Assembly (NCBI GenBank): GCA_016806645.1
Contig: JACSYO010001271.1
Coordinates: 1-64,000 of the forward strand
Source: Ophiodon elongatus
Taxonomy: Eukaryota; Chordata; Actinopteri; Perciformes; Hexagrammidae
Direction: 5' to 3'
DNA length: 64,000 nucleotides
This document shows, piece by piece, positions 12,701-23,059 of the stretch (positions are counted from its first letter, which is position 1; each line of letters opens with the position of its first letter). Position numbers and translations under genes: made by a program. The notes under the pieces were generated by a model, which saw only the letters and a program-made list of their open reading frames with translations, did not search any database and was not told the origin of the DNA.

Positions 12701-13139
12701 CTTGGAAGGACAGACGTCATAAATGTTGAATAAAGTTGCCCACCTGTCTGGCACGGAAGTGTTGCGTTTAATGTCAGGGCGGCGAGCACTAGTGGACGCA
12801 CGAACCCCCGAGAGTTCATGAAAGAGGCTGTCGGAGCAGCAGCTCATTTCGCATGCAGCGCCTGCCGAGGGGAAGCTAACACCCCATATGCACACCAAGC
12901 CAGAGTCATTATGGAAATGCATTTTTTCTGTGCTGGCTGCATTTTTATGTAGCAAGACAAAACAATTTACATTTTATATTCTCTCTATTCCTCTCTGTTT
13001 AGAGGCCTCCAGAGATGATATCGGCACTGTGTGTGTGTGTAGGGGGTGGGGAGTGTATGTGAGTGTGTTGCTATTGGATCATCCCCTTTGGCATGTTGTG
13101 ACTGCATGCATAAATATAGAGACGCTGTGTGGTTTGTTT

Positions 13140-13142
<3 letters not shown>
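9791..13142. other. unannotated non-coding sequence
   Basis: Largely AT-rich unique-looking sequence. The longest open frame is 111 codons (11951-12286) and has no recognised domain. Frames at 12485-12955 overlap on opposite strands and look like chance. A GC-richer, repeat-free patch lies at 12640-12900. No splice-flanked exon stood out. Confidence 0.45.

Positions 13143-13185
<43 letters not shown>
13143..13185. repeat. (TG)21 microsatellite
   Basis: Uninterrupted TG run of 43 bases. A shorter GT cluster lies about 115 bases upstream, at 13028-13040. Confidence 0.95.
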
Positions 13186-13187
<2 letters not shown>

Positions 13188-14029
13188 ATACAGACGATGT
13201 GATTTTGCATGTACAGTATGAGTTTATGAATGAAGGAGCTAATGTAGTGCCTTTACTTGAATATAGCAGCGTGTGAATTTGCAGATGTGTGTGTGTTCTT
13301 TTTTACTTCATCCAATATTACCTCTTGTACTTACTGTGCTGTGGTAGACCAGAATCAGTGCTGCACTGTGGTCTGGTGCTACCCGAGTGTCGTCCCCTGG
13401 CTGCTGACCCAACCACATCAGAACACCCCCTCCCTCTCCCGCTGAGTGATTTGCGAGGCACCGCTGTCCTTCAACAATTGGTTGCATCTGCGACTGGAAG
13501 CATTTATTTCCCCCAGCCTATCAAGCCACTACTGGCCTCAGCCTGCTGTAATTGTGCTGACCACAGGACATGTTGCTGAAAAAGTGCACCGGCTGCAAGG
13601 AGGAGGGAAGAAAAAAAAAGAAAGAAGTCAAATATCTTTTTTTCTTCTTCCTGAATGGTTCGGCTGCAGGATGCACAGATCTACAGAAACCAGTGTGAGA
13701 CTTGTTAGGCAAAAAAGAAAAAAAAGTGGTTTAATTGATTCTGCTTCTTCTGCATGAAACTCAAAATGCAAACCCTATTATAATTAAAAGGTGCAGTCAG
13801 TACATTTTTACTAGTCTGTAGCACAAAATGGCCATACAATGTTAAAAATAATACATGACCATATGTTGAGATTACTTTCTGGCTTACACTCCAACCAAAA
13901 AGCAGTATTATTATTTTAGTATTATAGCACATGTCCAGAGAGCAAAGTGTACTCATACATGAAAAAGAGAAAATATTCAATCTTATAGGAAATGAATTGT
14001 ATTAAATTCCAGGATTCATCATTTTTTTT
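13186..14029. other. unannotated non-coding sequence
   Basis: Several overlapping frames of 90-103 codons at 13257-13757 run through purine-rich or T-rich simple sequence and show no domain. No repeat family is named with confidence. Confidence 0.45.
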
Positions 14030-14200
14030 CCAATCTGTCCAATACTTTGATTTATGAATAAATACCTGAAAAACTAATTATATTCCCATCAGCTTCAGCT
14101 GTAGTTTGTGTTTAGTGTTAACTAGCAAATATCATGCTAATATTGTAATCTGACATTGCAAACATAACACACATAACAAGTGTGTTTGCATTAAGTACAG
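14030..14200 (+). repeat. dispersed percomorph repeat (CAATACTTTGATTTATGA family)
   Basis: CTGTCCAATACTTTGATTTA, ATACCTGAAAAACTAAT, TTCCCATCAGCTTCAGCTGT and TTTGTGTTTAGTGTTAACTA occur in the same order as in an abundant percomorph repeat that I recall. Further fragments of the family are at 55381-55475 and, inverted, at 59508-59692. Confidence 0.65.
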
Positions 14201-14536
14201 CACCATACAGGAGAAGGGTTTAGCTGCAGTCCCACTTCACTACACGCATGATATTTTTTAAGTGGCACCAATTGTCACGGCTATCCCCAAATGCTGCAGG
14301 GGGTAGCTGTATTTAGAAAACTTCAATACCCAGAATAGGTGAACTACAAAAGTCGGCTGTTCTTTTGTTTGCAGTATCTCGCATAACAATTTGATCTGTG
14401 ATGTTTTAGTTGGCCTCTGCGCCTCTGTTGACTGCAACCCGCTCATGGGCTGTTGTTTGCTAACCACCCAGGCAGCAAAGTTTTGACTTTCACAGCCGAA
14501 GGTTGCATAACGACAAAAAAACACGAGCCAAATGTC

Positions 14537-14542
14537 AAATAT
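14537..14542. repeat. 5' copy of target-site duplication
   Basis: AAATAT immediately before the 2.27 kb element. The same hexamer follows its 3' end at 16809-16814. Confidence 0.6.
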
Positions 14543-16808
14543 AATTAAAGCTGCAAGCAGCGATGTACGGGTCCTCGCACCTTTGAGCACGTCGGGGGTG
14601 CTGGCGGGATGCCGGCTCACGTGGCCGAGAATGTCTGTGACCATCGGACAACGCGACAACATGAGCAATTCATGTAAAACAAAAAACCCAAGAGACTTAT
14701 TTGTATGTTTACGTGTTACATAAGCCTACCAAATTTTGTATATTTTCGTCAAACGTACTGCGTGGGCTGTTTTGTCGAATTTTGTCGGAATTTTGTTGAC
14801 ATTTTGTAGGGTACGCTATCGAGCCGATTCTTAATTTTGAAGCATTCCAAACATATCATATAACTACATTTAGGTCATTAAATGTGTGTGCTATGTTTTG
14901 GTCTGTTTTGAGCATGTTTAGCCCCTCAAAAACATATTTGTTTTGAGAGTGAGTTGCTACGGCAACAGCCTTCGACGAAACAACAACATTTTGATAACTT
15001 TTAATCACTAAGGTTTTTACATTGTACTGACCAAATTTGAAGTCTATCTGATGATTTACCTAGGAGGAGTTCGTTCAAATAAAGAGCCTAGAAATAGGCA
15101 AAAATTAAAGGAAAAATCCCACAGAAATCAAGATGGCCGTCTTCCGGTACGGTTTAGAGCATGGTACCAGGAGACTTTTTTTAAGTCTACATGTGATACA
15201 TGTGCCTACAAAATTTCTTATATCTATGTCAAACGTACTGCGAGGGCTGCTTTGTCAAAACTTTGTAGGGGGTGCTATCGAGCAACCTTTCCACTCTGAA
15301 GCATTACAATCATGTCAGGTAACTATATTCATAAACTTTAAATGTGTGTGCCAAGTTTAGTTACGTTTCAAGCGTGTTTAGGCCCTCAAAAGTACCTTCG
15401 TTGTTGACGGCGAAGAGTGGGTCGCCACGGCAACGGTGTTACACGAAAGCTCAAAAGCTTTGTGGGCTGCCATTATAAACTTCTTACATATGTGTGGTAG
15501 TAATTTGATATCGATCTGATTTACGTATTAAGAGAAACAGGCCAAAGCATAGAGGCTTTAACTTTCTGTTACCAGTAGGTGGCGCTATGGCTTTGATTAA
15601 AAATTGGACTGCACTTGTCTTCAAGCCTGGAGTCTCATCAAACATGGGAAATTTGCAAAGGATCTGATCATGTGGAGTTGAGTGAAATCAGTTTATTCGT
15701 TCACGGCGAAGGATCAAAGTTCGCAGAGCCGCAACATCTCTGCCCTTGAAACGAATTCTTACAATCTTCACAATGAAGCATTAGCAAAGTCTTAAGGCTT
15801 TTCTGACAAAATTTGAGAGGGATCTGGTGAATTTGCTAGGAGGAATAGATCAGAGTATAAAACGTGTCATTTTCTTTTGCCAATAGGTGGCGCTCTGATA
15901 TTGTGAAACTTTTTGCATTGGAATGCGCTCAGGCCTTAACTACCATCATGCACAAGAAATTTTGGGCAAATTGGATAATGTACCTTGGAGCAACATCCAC
16001 TTTTGCGGCGAACCGCAAGAAATGGGCGTATACTTGGAGCCCCGCAACGTCAAGGCCGTTCAAAGACAACTCGTCATTTTGATAACTTTTCATCATCAAC
16101 GTCTTCAGATCATTCTGACCAAATTTGAAGTTGATTGCATGAATTCTGTAGGAGGAGTTCGTTCACGTACAACTTCTGAAAATGATGAAAAATGGCTTAA
16201 AATGCAGAAATTGGGCAATTTACTACATCGCCCCCTAGTGTTTGAATATAATGAAAATGATAGAGTAAGTTAAAGGAAGCGATGTGGACATATGCTACAA
16301 ATTTGGTGATGATAGGCCAAGTGATTTGGATGTCACGTGGATTGAAAACTAAGACACGCCCCTTAAGAGTTGATTGGTCCTTTTTGTTCGCAACACAATG
16401 AGATATCAACAAGCTTTTGATAACTTGTGATGACATTGAACCAATAATGAACCACATAAAATTTTGTAAGAATCGGAACCAGCGTTTAGGAGGATTTGGA
16501 AATAATGTGTTTTTCACAAAATTCAAAATGGTCGAAAATCTAAGTAGGCGTACCATGTACCTTTTTTGTAGAGTAGACAGAACCGGACATGTGTATCGAA
16601 TTTCAAGTCAATTTCAAGTCAATTGGTGATTGGGGGCGAATTTCATTGGCTTTCAAAAGAAAAACAATTCTAGGGGGCGCTATAGAGACATTTCTTTCTA
16701 CCCAAAGCCCCCAAAAAGGCAGTTAGATTGCAGAATAATAATAATAATAATAAACATTCCAGTTTCAATAGGGTCCTCTCGGACCGACTTCGTCGATGCT
16801 CGGACCCT
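14543..16808. mobile_element. 2.27 kb modular non-coding repeat with AAATAT target duplication
   Basis: The element starts AATTAAAGCTGCAAGCAGCG and ends GATGCTCGGACCCT. The hexamer AAATAT lies immediately outside both ends (14537-14542 and 16809-16814), as expected of a target-site duplication. The inside is modular. GTCAAACGTACTGCG recurs at 14748 and 15228, TAGGAGGAGTTCGTTCA at 15061 and 16149, and a GGCGCTAT-type block near 15580, 15889 and 16676. (ATA)n lies at about 16735-16752. The last 45 bases can fold, with GGGTCC pairing to GGACCC. No transposase or reverse transcriptase is present. I recall related sequences in many teleosts but cannot assign a class. Confidence 0.75.
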
Positions 16809-16814
16809 AAATAT
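16809..16814. repeat. 3' copy of target-site duplication
   Basis: AAATAT directly after the terminal GGACCCT of the 2.27 kb element, identical to 14537-14542. Confidence 0.6.
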
Positions 16815-17670
16815 CAGAATCCACTTGAAAAGGGAAAAAATAACAAACCCCTCCACTGATATTTTCTAGCCAGGGAAACACCAACAAGACAATGTGCTGG
16901 CAGTGAGTGCTGTGTGGTTGTTAGCGGGGGAGAACATGCTAATGAAAATTATAGAGGGGTCATCATGTGGAGCTTTGCCCCCTTTCCACACATCTTTGTG
17001 GCACAAATCAAATCCCACCACCTCCATATTGAACCTGGATAATTGCAGACAGAGGTCTGATAAGCCCTTGTAATGGAACTCTGTCAATCAATTCATGCCA
17101 TATACCCTCTCTCTCCTGGGTGTTTGCTCAAATTGAATGAAGAAATCCAAGAGCCACTGACATTTAGGTCTACTGCACTGCTGATTGTGAGAAGAATGTT
17201 CTGGTTTATCTTCATTAACTGAGGGAAAGTAAAAGCAAATTTGCCGTATGAAAAGCAATTATGGCGCTGCTGACTGGAGCTTTTATGCCGGGAAAAAGGG
17301 TCCTCCTCTCATTGTCTGTCTGAGTGAGAAGAGTTCCCACGATTTACTGCATGAGGTATTTATCATGCAAGTAAAACACAGGCCTCATGGTGGGTAATTA
17401 TTTGGCCTCAAGGTCACTGTAATCCAAACTGGCTTTCATGATAAGTCTGCAACTCATCAATTGTTTTTCATTTAGTTGATGCTGTTCAGGTGATGCGTTG
17501 CCTCCGGTGTTTAGGTGACAGTTGCATCCAGAATGACAAATTCTCAAAAGCAGTGGTATCCATTTGTTCCCTGGTGGCCACAGTTTATCAGACAGTGGAC
17601 TACAGAAGGAGAGAACTGCCTTTTTCAAGCTCAGATTCACACTTGATTTTAAATAAACAAAGAGGATGTA
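16815..17670. other. repeat-free sequence, candidate conserved non-coding block
   Basis: The block between two mobile elements has balanced base composition, many TAAT/ATTA-type cores and no recognised repeat. The short frames at 16866-17087 and 17398-17687 have no domains. It looks more like ancestral unique sequence than like the neighbouring repeats. Conservation cannot be tested here. Confidence 0.35.
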
Positions 17671-17672
17671 TA

Positions 17673-18093
17673 CAGGGCCTTGCATAAGTATTCACCCCCC
17701 TTGGACCTTTCTACATTTTTGTCATGGTATAACCACAGATAAAAATGTATTTCATTGGGATTTTATGTTATGGACCAACACAAAATAGTCCATTTTGAAA
17801 TATTACATACATTTACAAATAAAAATCTGAAAAGTGTTGCAATTTAATCTCAGTATAAATACACCTGTTCTGTGAATGCCTCAGAGTTTGTTGGATAGCA
17901 TTAATGAACAAACCGCATCATAAAGTCTAAGGAGCTCACCAAACAGGTCAGGGCTACAGTTGTGGAGAAGTATTAAGCAAGGTTAGGTTATTAAAAAACT
18001 ATCCCAAGCTTTGAACATCTCACACAGCATCAACAGAAAATGGAAAGAATATGGCACAACCACAATGCTACATGCGACAAGGAGAAGGCACTG
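17673..18093 (+). mobile_element. internally deleted Tc1-like transposon
   Basis: CAGGGCCTTGCATAAGTATT followed by CACCCCCC is the type of terminus found on fish Tc1-like elements, and it follows a TA (17671-17672). The body holds the decayed start of a Tc1-type transposase region (GGAGCTCACCAAACAGGTCA, GTTGTGGAGAAGTATTAAGC, AAAATGGAAAGAATATGGCA). This part encodes the N-terminal DNA-binding half in intact relatives. The rest of the gene is missing. The sequence ends AAGGCACTG followed by TA (18094-18095), and its complement CAGTGCCTT matches the left tip at 8 of 9 bases. That match is short, so the right border could be coincidental. The copy cannot be autonomous. Confidence 0.75.
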
Positions 18094-18095
18094 TA

Positions 18096-18966
18096 GTTAA
18101 AACCAAAACAGATGTGGTGGATTCAGTGCTGAACAAAACATTTAGTAAAACCTATACAGAGAATAATTGTCAGGATTTCAAATGAAATAAAATGAAACTC
18201 ATATTTATTAGAAATGAAGTGCATTACTAAGATAAATAATGCAGTCCATTAAAATTCTGTTCACTTTTATGTTTTCATAAAACATTTCATGAGTTTTGAT
18301 GAAGATCAAACAACATTATTGGATATTTCCCTAATCATAGTTTAATAAAGGGGGAAGTAAAGTTTGTGATGAATCTGTCTTACAACAAGGCTTTGATGAC
18401 AGAATTCTTTTAACTAAAAATGTTGAAATCGGTCAAGGAGACAGTTTTTTACTGATAGCCATATTGCAAAAGTAGTGATAAAAGCATTTACACTCACTTA
18501 CTGTAGTTGCTCCTTTATTGAAACCTGCAGTTGATCGTCATTTGTAACCACAGCAGCTTTACTAATCAAACTGAATTCATAGACTTAAGTATCATCTATT
18601 TTCATAAGCTATTAAATAATTGAATATCTGACGTATGCATACATGTCTGATTAAAGAAAGCTGACTGGGAAGTAAGAAGAAGTGAGCCAAGAGTGGAGTA
18701 GTTAGAAATTAGGGATACTTTTTCACATTTTTTAAGTGACGGTATGTTTTTAAAGCATAGAAATGTTAAATTTAGAATACACAAAAGTCTGGTGTGGTTT
18801 GCTATACAACAGCACTCTTCCTAAAAGAGGTATTTTACCATTATTCCCAAATGAGAACAAGTGACAGTACAGTGTTTCATTACCACGATCTTTTGATTTT
18901 AAAGGGATGTCACAATATAATTGTGACACCTGAACACCATCCCACATTATGAATCTCCATTTGAAT
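18096..18966. other. unannotated AT-rich sequence
   Basis: AT-rich stretch without an open frame above about 65 codons and without a recognised repeat. Confidence 0.5.
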
Positions 18967-18975
18967 AAAAAAAAA

Positions 18976-19026
<51 letters not shown>
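18967..19026. repeat. A13 plus (TA)23 microsatellite
   Basis: Thirteen A (18967-18979), two T, then an uninterrupted TA run to 19026. It abuts the left side of the piggyBac-like element. Confidence 0.95.
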
Positions 19027-19027
<1 letters not shown>

Positions 19028-19034
19028 CAACTAC

Positions 19035-19532
19035 TTAACACTAACGTAACACCATCACTAATGTGGGGTGTATTATACCTGATAAAAAATACTTATTAAA
19101 ATGAAACAATATATGGCAAATTGAAGTACTCTTATTTTCCCCTATACGTCTCATAAAACGAAAAAAAGGTATCATGGGGGACCCGATAAAGCTCTAAAAT
19201 TAGGGAATCATTGATAAAAAAAATAATAATGGAGCGGGGAACTTGTTGTTCGGTCCACCCGTTCCTGGGACATGTGCGCCTTGTCCGGTGAAGGCACAAT
19301 CTCCATGAAATGGTAATATCCACCCGAAATCACCCGAACACGTGCCTGTTGAAAAAAACAAGGATGGGAGAAGGGAAACACGCCTACTTTCGATGACGTC
19401 AGTGAGAAGACTGAAGCTACCCAAGGACCCACACAACTCGAACAGCAATAAATAAAACAATAAACACAATAATAATTACGTGACCACAATCGCATGGGTG
19501 AAAATCACCCGACGTTAGTGTTCTAGGGTTAA
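19035..19532. mobile_element. piggyBac-like non-autonomous element at TTAA
   Basis: Read on the minus strand, the right end is TTAA then CCCTAGAACACTAACG. A CCCTAGAA-type tip directly at TTAA is the hallmark of piggyBac-superfamily ends. The left end has TTAA (19035-19038), overlapping AACACTAACGT (19037-19047). This is an 11 base inverted match to the right subterminal sequence (19512-19522), but the CCCTAG tip itself is missing there. A subterminal hairpin GGGTGAAAATCACCC lies at 19496-19510. No transposase is present. About 0.5 kb in total, so probably a MITE-like derivative with a decayed left tip. Confidence 0.65.
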
Positions 19533-19590
19533 TTGAGGTTTGTTGTAAAATATGCTATAAAGGTTACATTCAGACTGCAAGCAATTCAGA

Positions 19591-19615
19591 TTTTTTTTTT
19601 TTTTTTTTTTTTTTT
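19591..19615 (+). repeat. T25 homopolymer
   Basis: Twenty-five consecutive T, preceded by CAGA and followed by ATCAG. It could be the A-tail of a minus-strand retroposed sequence, but no body is recognised. Confidence 0.9.
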
Positions 19616-21162
19616 ATCAGATCTTTAACAGTGCGGAGAGTCTGTCTTAAAGGCGAGAGCAGATCGGATTTGTGTGTCCAGACATCACCAACCTTTTTGC
19701 ATGGGTTGCTGTGGTAACGACATAGGCGTCAGTAAGTACATAGCTACGCTGATGACATGGTGTTCTAAGGAGGAAGCATCTGCCTTCCAAACCATCGCTT
19801 TGTTATGTGACGGTGCAGATGAGACGAAGGAGGCTGGTATACGTTGCAAGGTGCCAACAGACCCTTCTGTTGTCCACCATGTCGCTCTACTCATAACATT
19901 TTCTGTTGCCATTAAAACCAGCCCTTAGGTGTACAATGCAGAACTAATACAGTTTGAATTCAAACTGTTTTCTCTGTGTCACAAAAGCCATTTTACATCT
20001 CATAAACCAAAAAAAATAAAAACATGGTGATGACATAATACACAATTTGTACGTTTTTTTTAATTTTTATTACGTGTTAGCATCGACTAGTTGATTGACG
20101 TAGTATGAGAGCAGGCAAATGTACAGAAAGCTGACAACCTGATAATGCGTCCCCACAATATCACGTTTTCTTGTGTTAAGTGATTAATTTCAGCCCAGTG
20201 TTTCGACAGTTGTGTAGTTAGTGTAAGGGTGATGATTGAACGTCTGTCAGGTGCGTTCTGGTTGTGGTGGTGTTGCGGATCATCTGCTCGTTTGCTAAAA
20301 GTTAACACAGGTGTGCATCTTTACACCCTGAAGGGAGAGCCCAGGAGAAAGGTTGAAGGAGTCAAAATATTCTACTATAAATAAGATGACACTTCATGGA
20401 ATATGTGTGCTCCTATATAACTTAAGATGTCAGAAATAAGTATCATTGTTCTATAAAAATTGTTGTGTAGTCTCTGAAGGCTTGTAACTCATGTCTCCCC
20501 TGTGCTTCCCTAAAATATGGTATATTCCAGTTTAAATGGGGCTGCGATAATGGTAGTCAACAGTTTGTAGTTGCAAAGATGGCAGGTTACTGTGGAGCTG
20601 TGGCTCTCATTTGTATATATAAATATATTTTTATTTTTATAAAACAAATGATCTAATGCCAAACATCTGTAATATTCTCACTTTGCTGTGCATCTCCTTT
20701 AACTCTTTGTGTGTTCCATCATATCAATATCCACTATAATATTTCTGGATCATATTAAATGTTCACTGAAGCCTTTCTTGGGTGGATGATGAGATTATTC
20801 CACTTGGAGATTGAATTACTGTGATGTTACGAGAAAATCACAATGAAAGCTCACTATACAGAGCAGATTGTGGCAGTTTTTCAGGTGTAAATGTAATGCA
20901 TTCTTACAAGACGTGGTGTTTGTAATAAACGAGTAGGTGCACAAATGGCACAGAATTTAGATAAACCATAACAGGGGCACAGCAAAACCCGCGCAGCTTT
21001 CCAAATAAGACTGGCTGGGCCACCTGAAGTGAGCTTGGGCCGGCGCTCTAATTTTGGGGCTAACCTCGTTCACTTTAATCAGCAGGTGGCAAGCAAGACC
21101 CCCTGTATAAGGAAGGAATATCAATAACATCAGACATAGTGGTAGTGCACCATCACACAATC
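19616..21162. other. unannotated non-coding sequence
   Basis: Two frames of 75-84 codons overlap on opposite strands at 19674-19928 without any known domain. The remainder is AT-rich and unassigned. Confidence 0.45.
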
Positions 21163-21170
21163 ATCTAGAG

Positions 21171-21215
21171 CAGCGGTCCCCAACCTTTTTCGCGCCACGG
21201 ACCGGTTTCGTTTGA
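21171..21215 (+). mobile_element. hAT-type transposon terminus
   Basis: CAGCGGTCCCCAACCTTTTT followed by CGCGCCACGGACCGGTTTCG has the CAGNGGTCCCCAACC form of vertebrate hAT (Charlie-like) terminal repeats. The preceding octamer ATCTAGAG (21163-21170) would be the target duplication. I do not see a second ATCTAGAG or the complementary terminus GGTTGGGGACCGCTG downstream, so the other end is lost or lies outside what I can match. Confidence 0.65.
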
Positions 21216-21372
21216 GACAATATTTTCTTAAGGTGAGTGAGGACTTTCAAGTAACAATTTGGGGCACGTGGCATTGGTGGCACACGTTCAATCACCTTTT
21301 CTCATCTACGGCATCCCATGGTCTTGATATTTTTCCAGGTTCCTGGAGTAGCACAGACCACGCCTTTCCATC

Positions 21373-22340
21373 TCAGTGCAGATTTCCAGGGTCATTGATG
21401 CCACTGTGGACAGAGCCGATAGTTTTGCATCTCCCAGGTGGACCTATACGTGATCTTTGAAATTCCAGAATAATTTCTTGGTCCCCCTGATGTCGCGGAA
21501 CTTTATCGCTGGAAAGAAATGTATCTTTTCTGCCAGGAATCCTTTGAGCAGACCGTTCCCCACATCTTTTCCAGCTTGATCCAGCAGGACACAAGCCCTT
21601 CCGAAAGTGTTGGGCGCTCGGAAGCTGTCCTTGGTGGCCAGGTCTTGGCAAAGGGTTTCCAGTGTGGTGAGCCCAATTAAACGACCAGGTGGTGTGATCG
21701 AACACAGAGCCACCATTGGGATGCGATCGTTCCTCCTTTAGATGTCGCTTAAGAGGACTACGCTGCGTCATAGTGGGCCACTCCTCCGCTTGAGCGGTAC
21801 TCCTGTGTGAGGGTGTCCAGCAGGTACCCAAGCATTCCGTCAAGTGTGGTCAGGAGACCCCTTCCACAAATGGTGTCCTTAAACGGAACAATGATCAGCA
21901 ATGAGGAACTGTAGGGCTTTCAGGTGACAGTGCTCAGATGGGTTGAGAAAGGAGGGGATTTCATCCTCAAACCGCACCACTTGTTCTATCCGGAAACCCA
22001 ACTGGCATACCAGTCTGGCCCTCAAGTCCTTCATATGCTTCATGTAGTTGGTGGCCCTGGTGCACAATGCAGTTGGAAAATTTGGGTGCGATAACCCGCA
22101 TGTTACAATGGCACCGCTCACAGGGTGCTTGAAGGGGGACTGGAGGTGGGTATGTTGGGAGTCCACATACAGCTGCATGAATGTTAGCGTGCCTTCCCTT
22201 GAAAGAACACGCAGCATCTTCCTCTTGACGTTCATGCCACTACTGTCTATGTTGGTTTGGAAGTTGGTGGCCTCATGGATTCCCAGGGTGCAGAATGGAT
22301 TCCCCTTCCTACCCACCAGCTCTTGTAGACCATATCATGA
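21373..22340 (-). pseudogene. unidentified degenerate protein-coding remnant
   Basis: On the minus strand, two long frames follow one another. One spans 22316-21879 and continues without a stop past its lower limit to about 21770. Reading then shifts to another frame that stays open through about 21444, next to a third overlapping frame (21843-21373). The predicted peptides have ordinary protein composition with leucine-rich amphipathic stretches (for example LVCQLGFRIEQVVRFEDEI and LLKGFLAEKIHFFPAIKF), unlike chance frames. The frame change near 21720-21780 argues for decay or a lost intron. The remnant lies between a hAT terminus and a fold-back structure, so a transposon origin is likely. 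I do not recognise the family and assign no function. Confidence 0.4.
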
Positions 22341-22404
22341 GAACAAGATATGTGTCAGGGTCCCTGGCCATTTCAGGGTGTTTACATGGATATGTACCCA
22401 CACC

Positions 22405-22795
22405 AAATCTGAGGTAATTTGGAGCAAGCAGAGTGGAGTTATGAAACTTTCACACACTTATCCATAATAGTGCTACAGGTAAATCTTGAATAACTTTCCT
22501 CGCGAAGGCCGTAGAGCCTTGAGAGTAGGCTCTACTCCCATTTAAGTTAAAGTCGATATATACCATCCCCGAGGTTCTAAGACCTTGGGAAGTGCAAGTC
22601 TGTGCCATGATGTATGTATGCATGCATACATGCATGCATGTATGTGTAAGACCCTCTGAAATGGCTATGACCTTCACAGAAAAAGCTATTCAACATTTAC
22701 CTGTTTGGTTAAGTTACGTGACTACACTAGTATGGATAAATGTGTCAAATGTTCATAACTTCACGCTGCTTGCTCCAAATCACCTGAAATTCGGT
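22405..22795. repeat. imperfect long inverted repeat with palindromic loop
   Basis: Sequence at 22405-22525 reappears as its reverse complement at 22657-22795. Examples are TTTGGAGCAAGCAGAGTGGA against CACGCTGCTTGCTCCAAAT, ACTTATCCATA against TATGGATAAATG, and ACAGGTAAATCTTGAATAA against CTATTCAACATTTACCTGT. The loop holds an ATGCATGC-type palindromic run (22611-22642). The arms differ by many substitutions, so this is an old fold-back. Confidence 0.75.
22565..22591. repeat. second inverted-repeat arm, left
   Basis: CCCCGAGGTTCTAAGACCTT and the following GGGAAG pair with CTTCCCAAGGTCATAGAACC and the following TCGGGG at 22920-22945. This forms a separate, longer-range hairpin that overlaps the first inverted repeat. 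Confidence 0.65.
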
Positions 22796-22919
22796 TTACG
22801 GTTATTGGTCAGGGTTAGGTACAAGTATCTTCCACCTTCCCAGTGAAAGTTTACTAAACATAACCAATTTGGAGAGGGCCAAAAATTAACAAGTGTGGCC
22901 ACAGGCCACGGAAATGCCC

Positions 22920-22945
22920 TTCCCAAGGTCATAGAACCTCGGGGG
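22920..22945. repeat. second inverted-repeat arm, right
   Basis: CTTCCCAAGGTCATAGAACC then TCGGGG, the near-perfect reverse complement of 22565-22591 with about two mismatched positions. Confidence 0.65.
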
Positions 22946-23059
22946 CGGTACCAATCGAACGGTGTACCCAAATCAGTATAGACAGAGACTCTACAAGTCT
23001 CTAAGAGATTCACAAAAAACGTTAAAACAGGCCCATCTCTGTGTTGTGAAATTATACAA

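Noticed and set aside
13143..13185. Z-DNA-forming regulatory element at the TG array
   Set aside because: Possible in principle, but there is no promoter or gene nearby, so it is listed only as a microsatellite.
14543..16808. Helitron, because the sequence ends in a foldable tail followed by CTAA
   Set aside because: There is no TC start and an AAATAT duplication flanks the unit, whereas Helitrons insert between A and T without duplication.
21171..22340. Minus-strand remnant as the hAT transposase belonging to the hAT terminus
   Set aside because: I could not see hAT features such as a BED zinc finger or the C-terminal dimerisation motif, so the link is unproven and left open.
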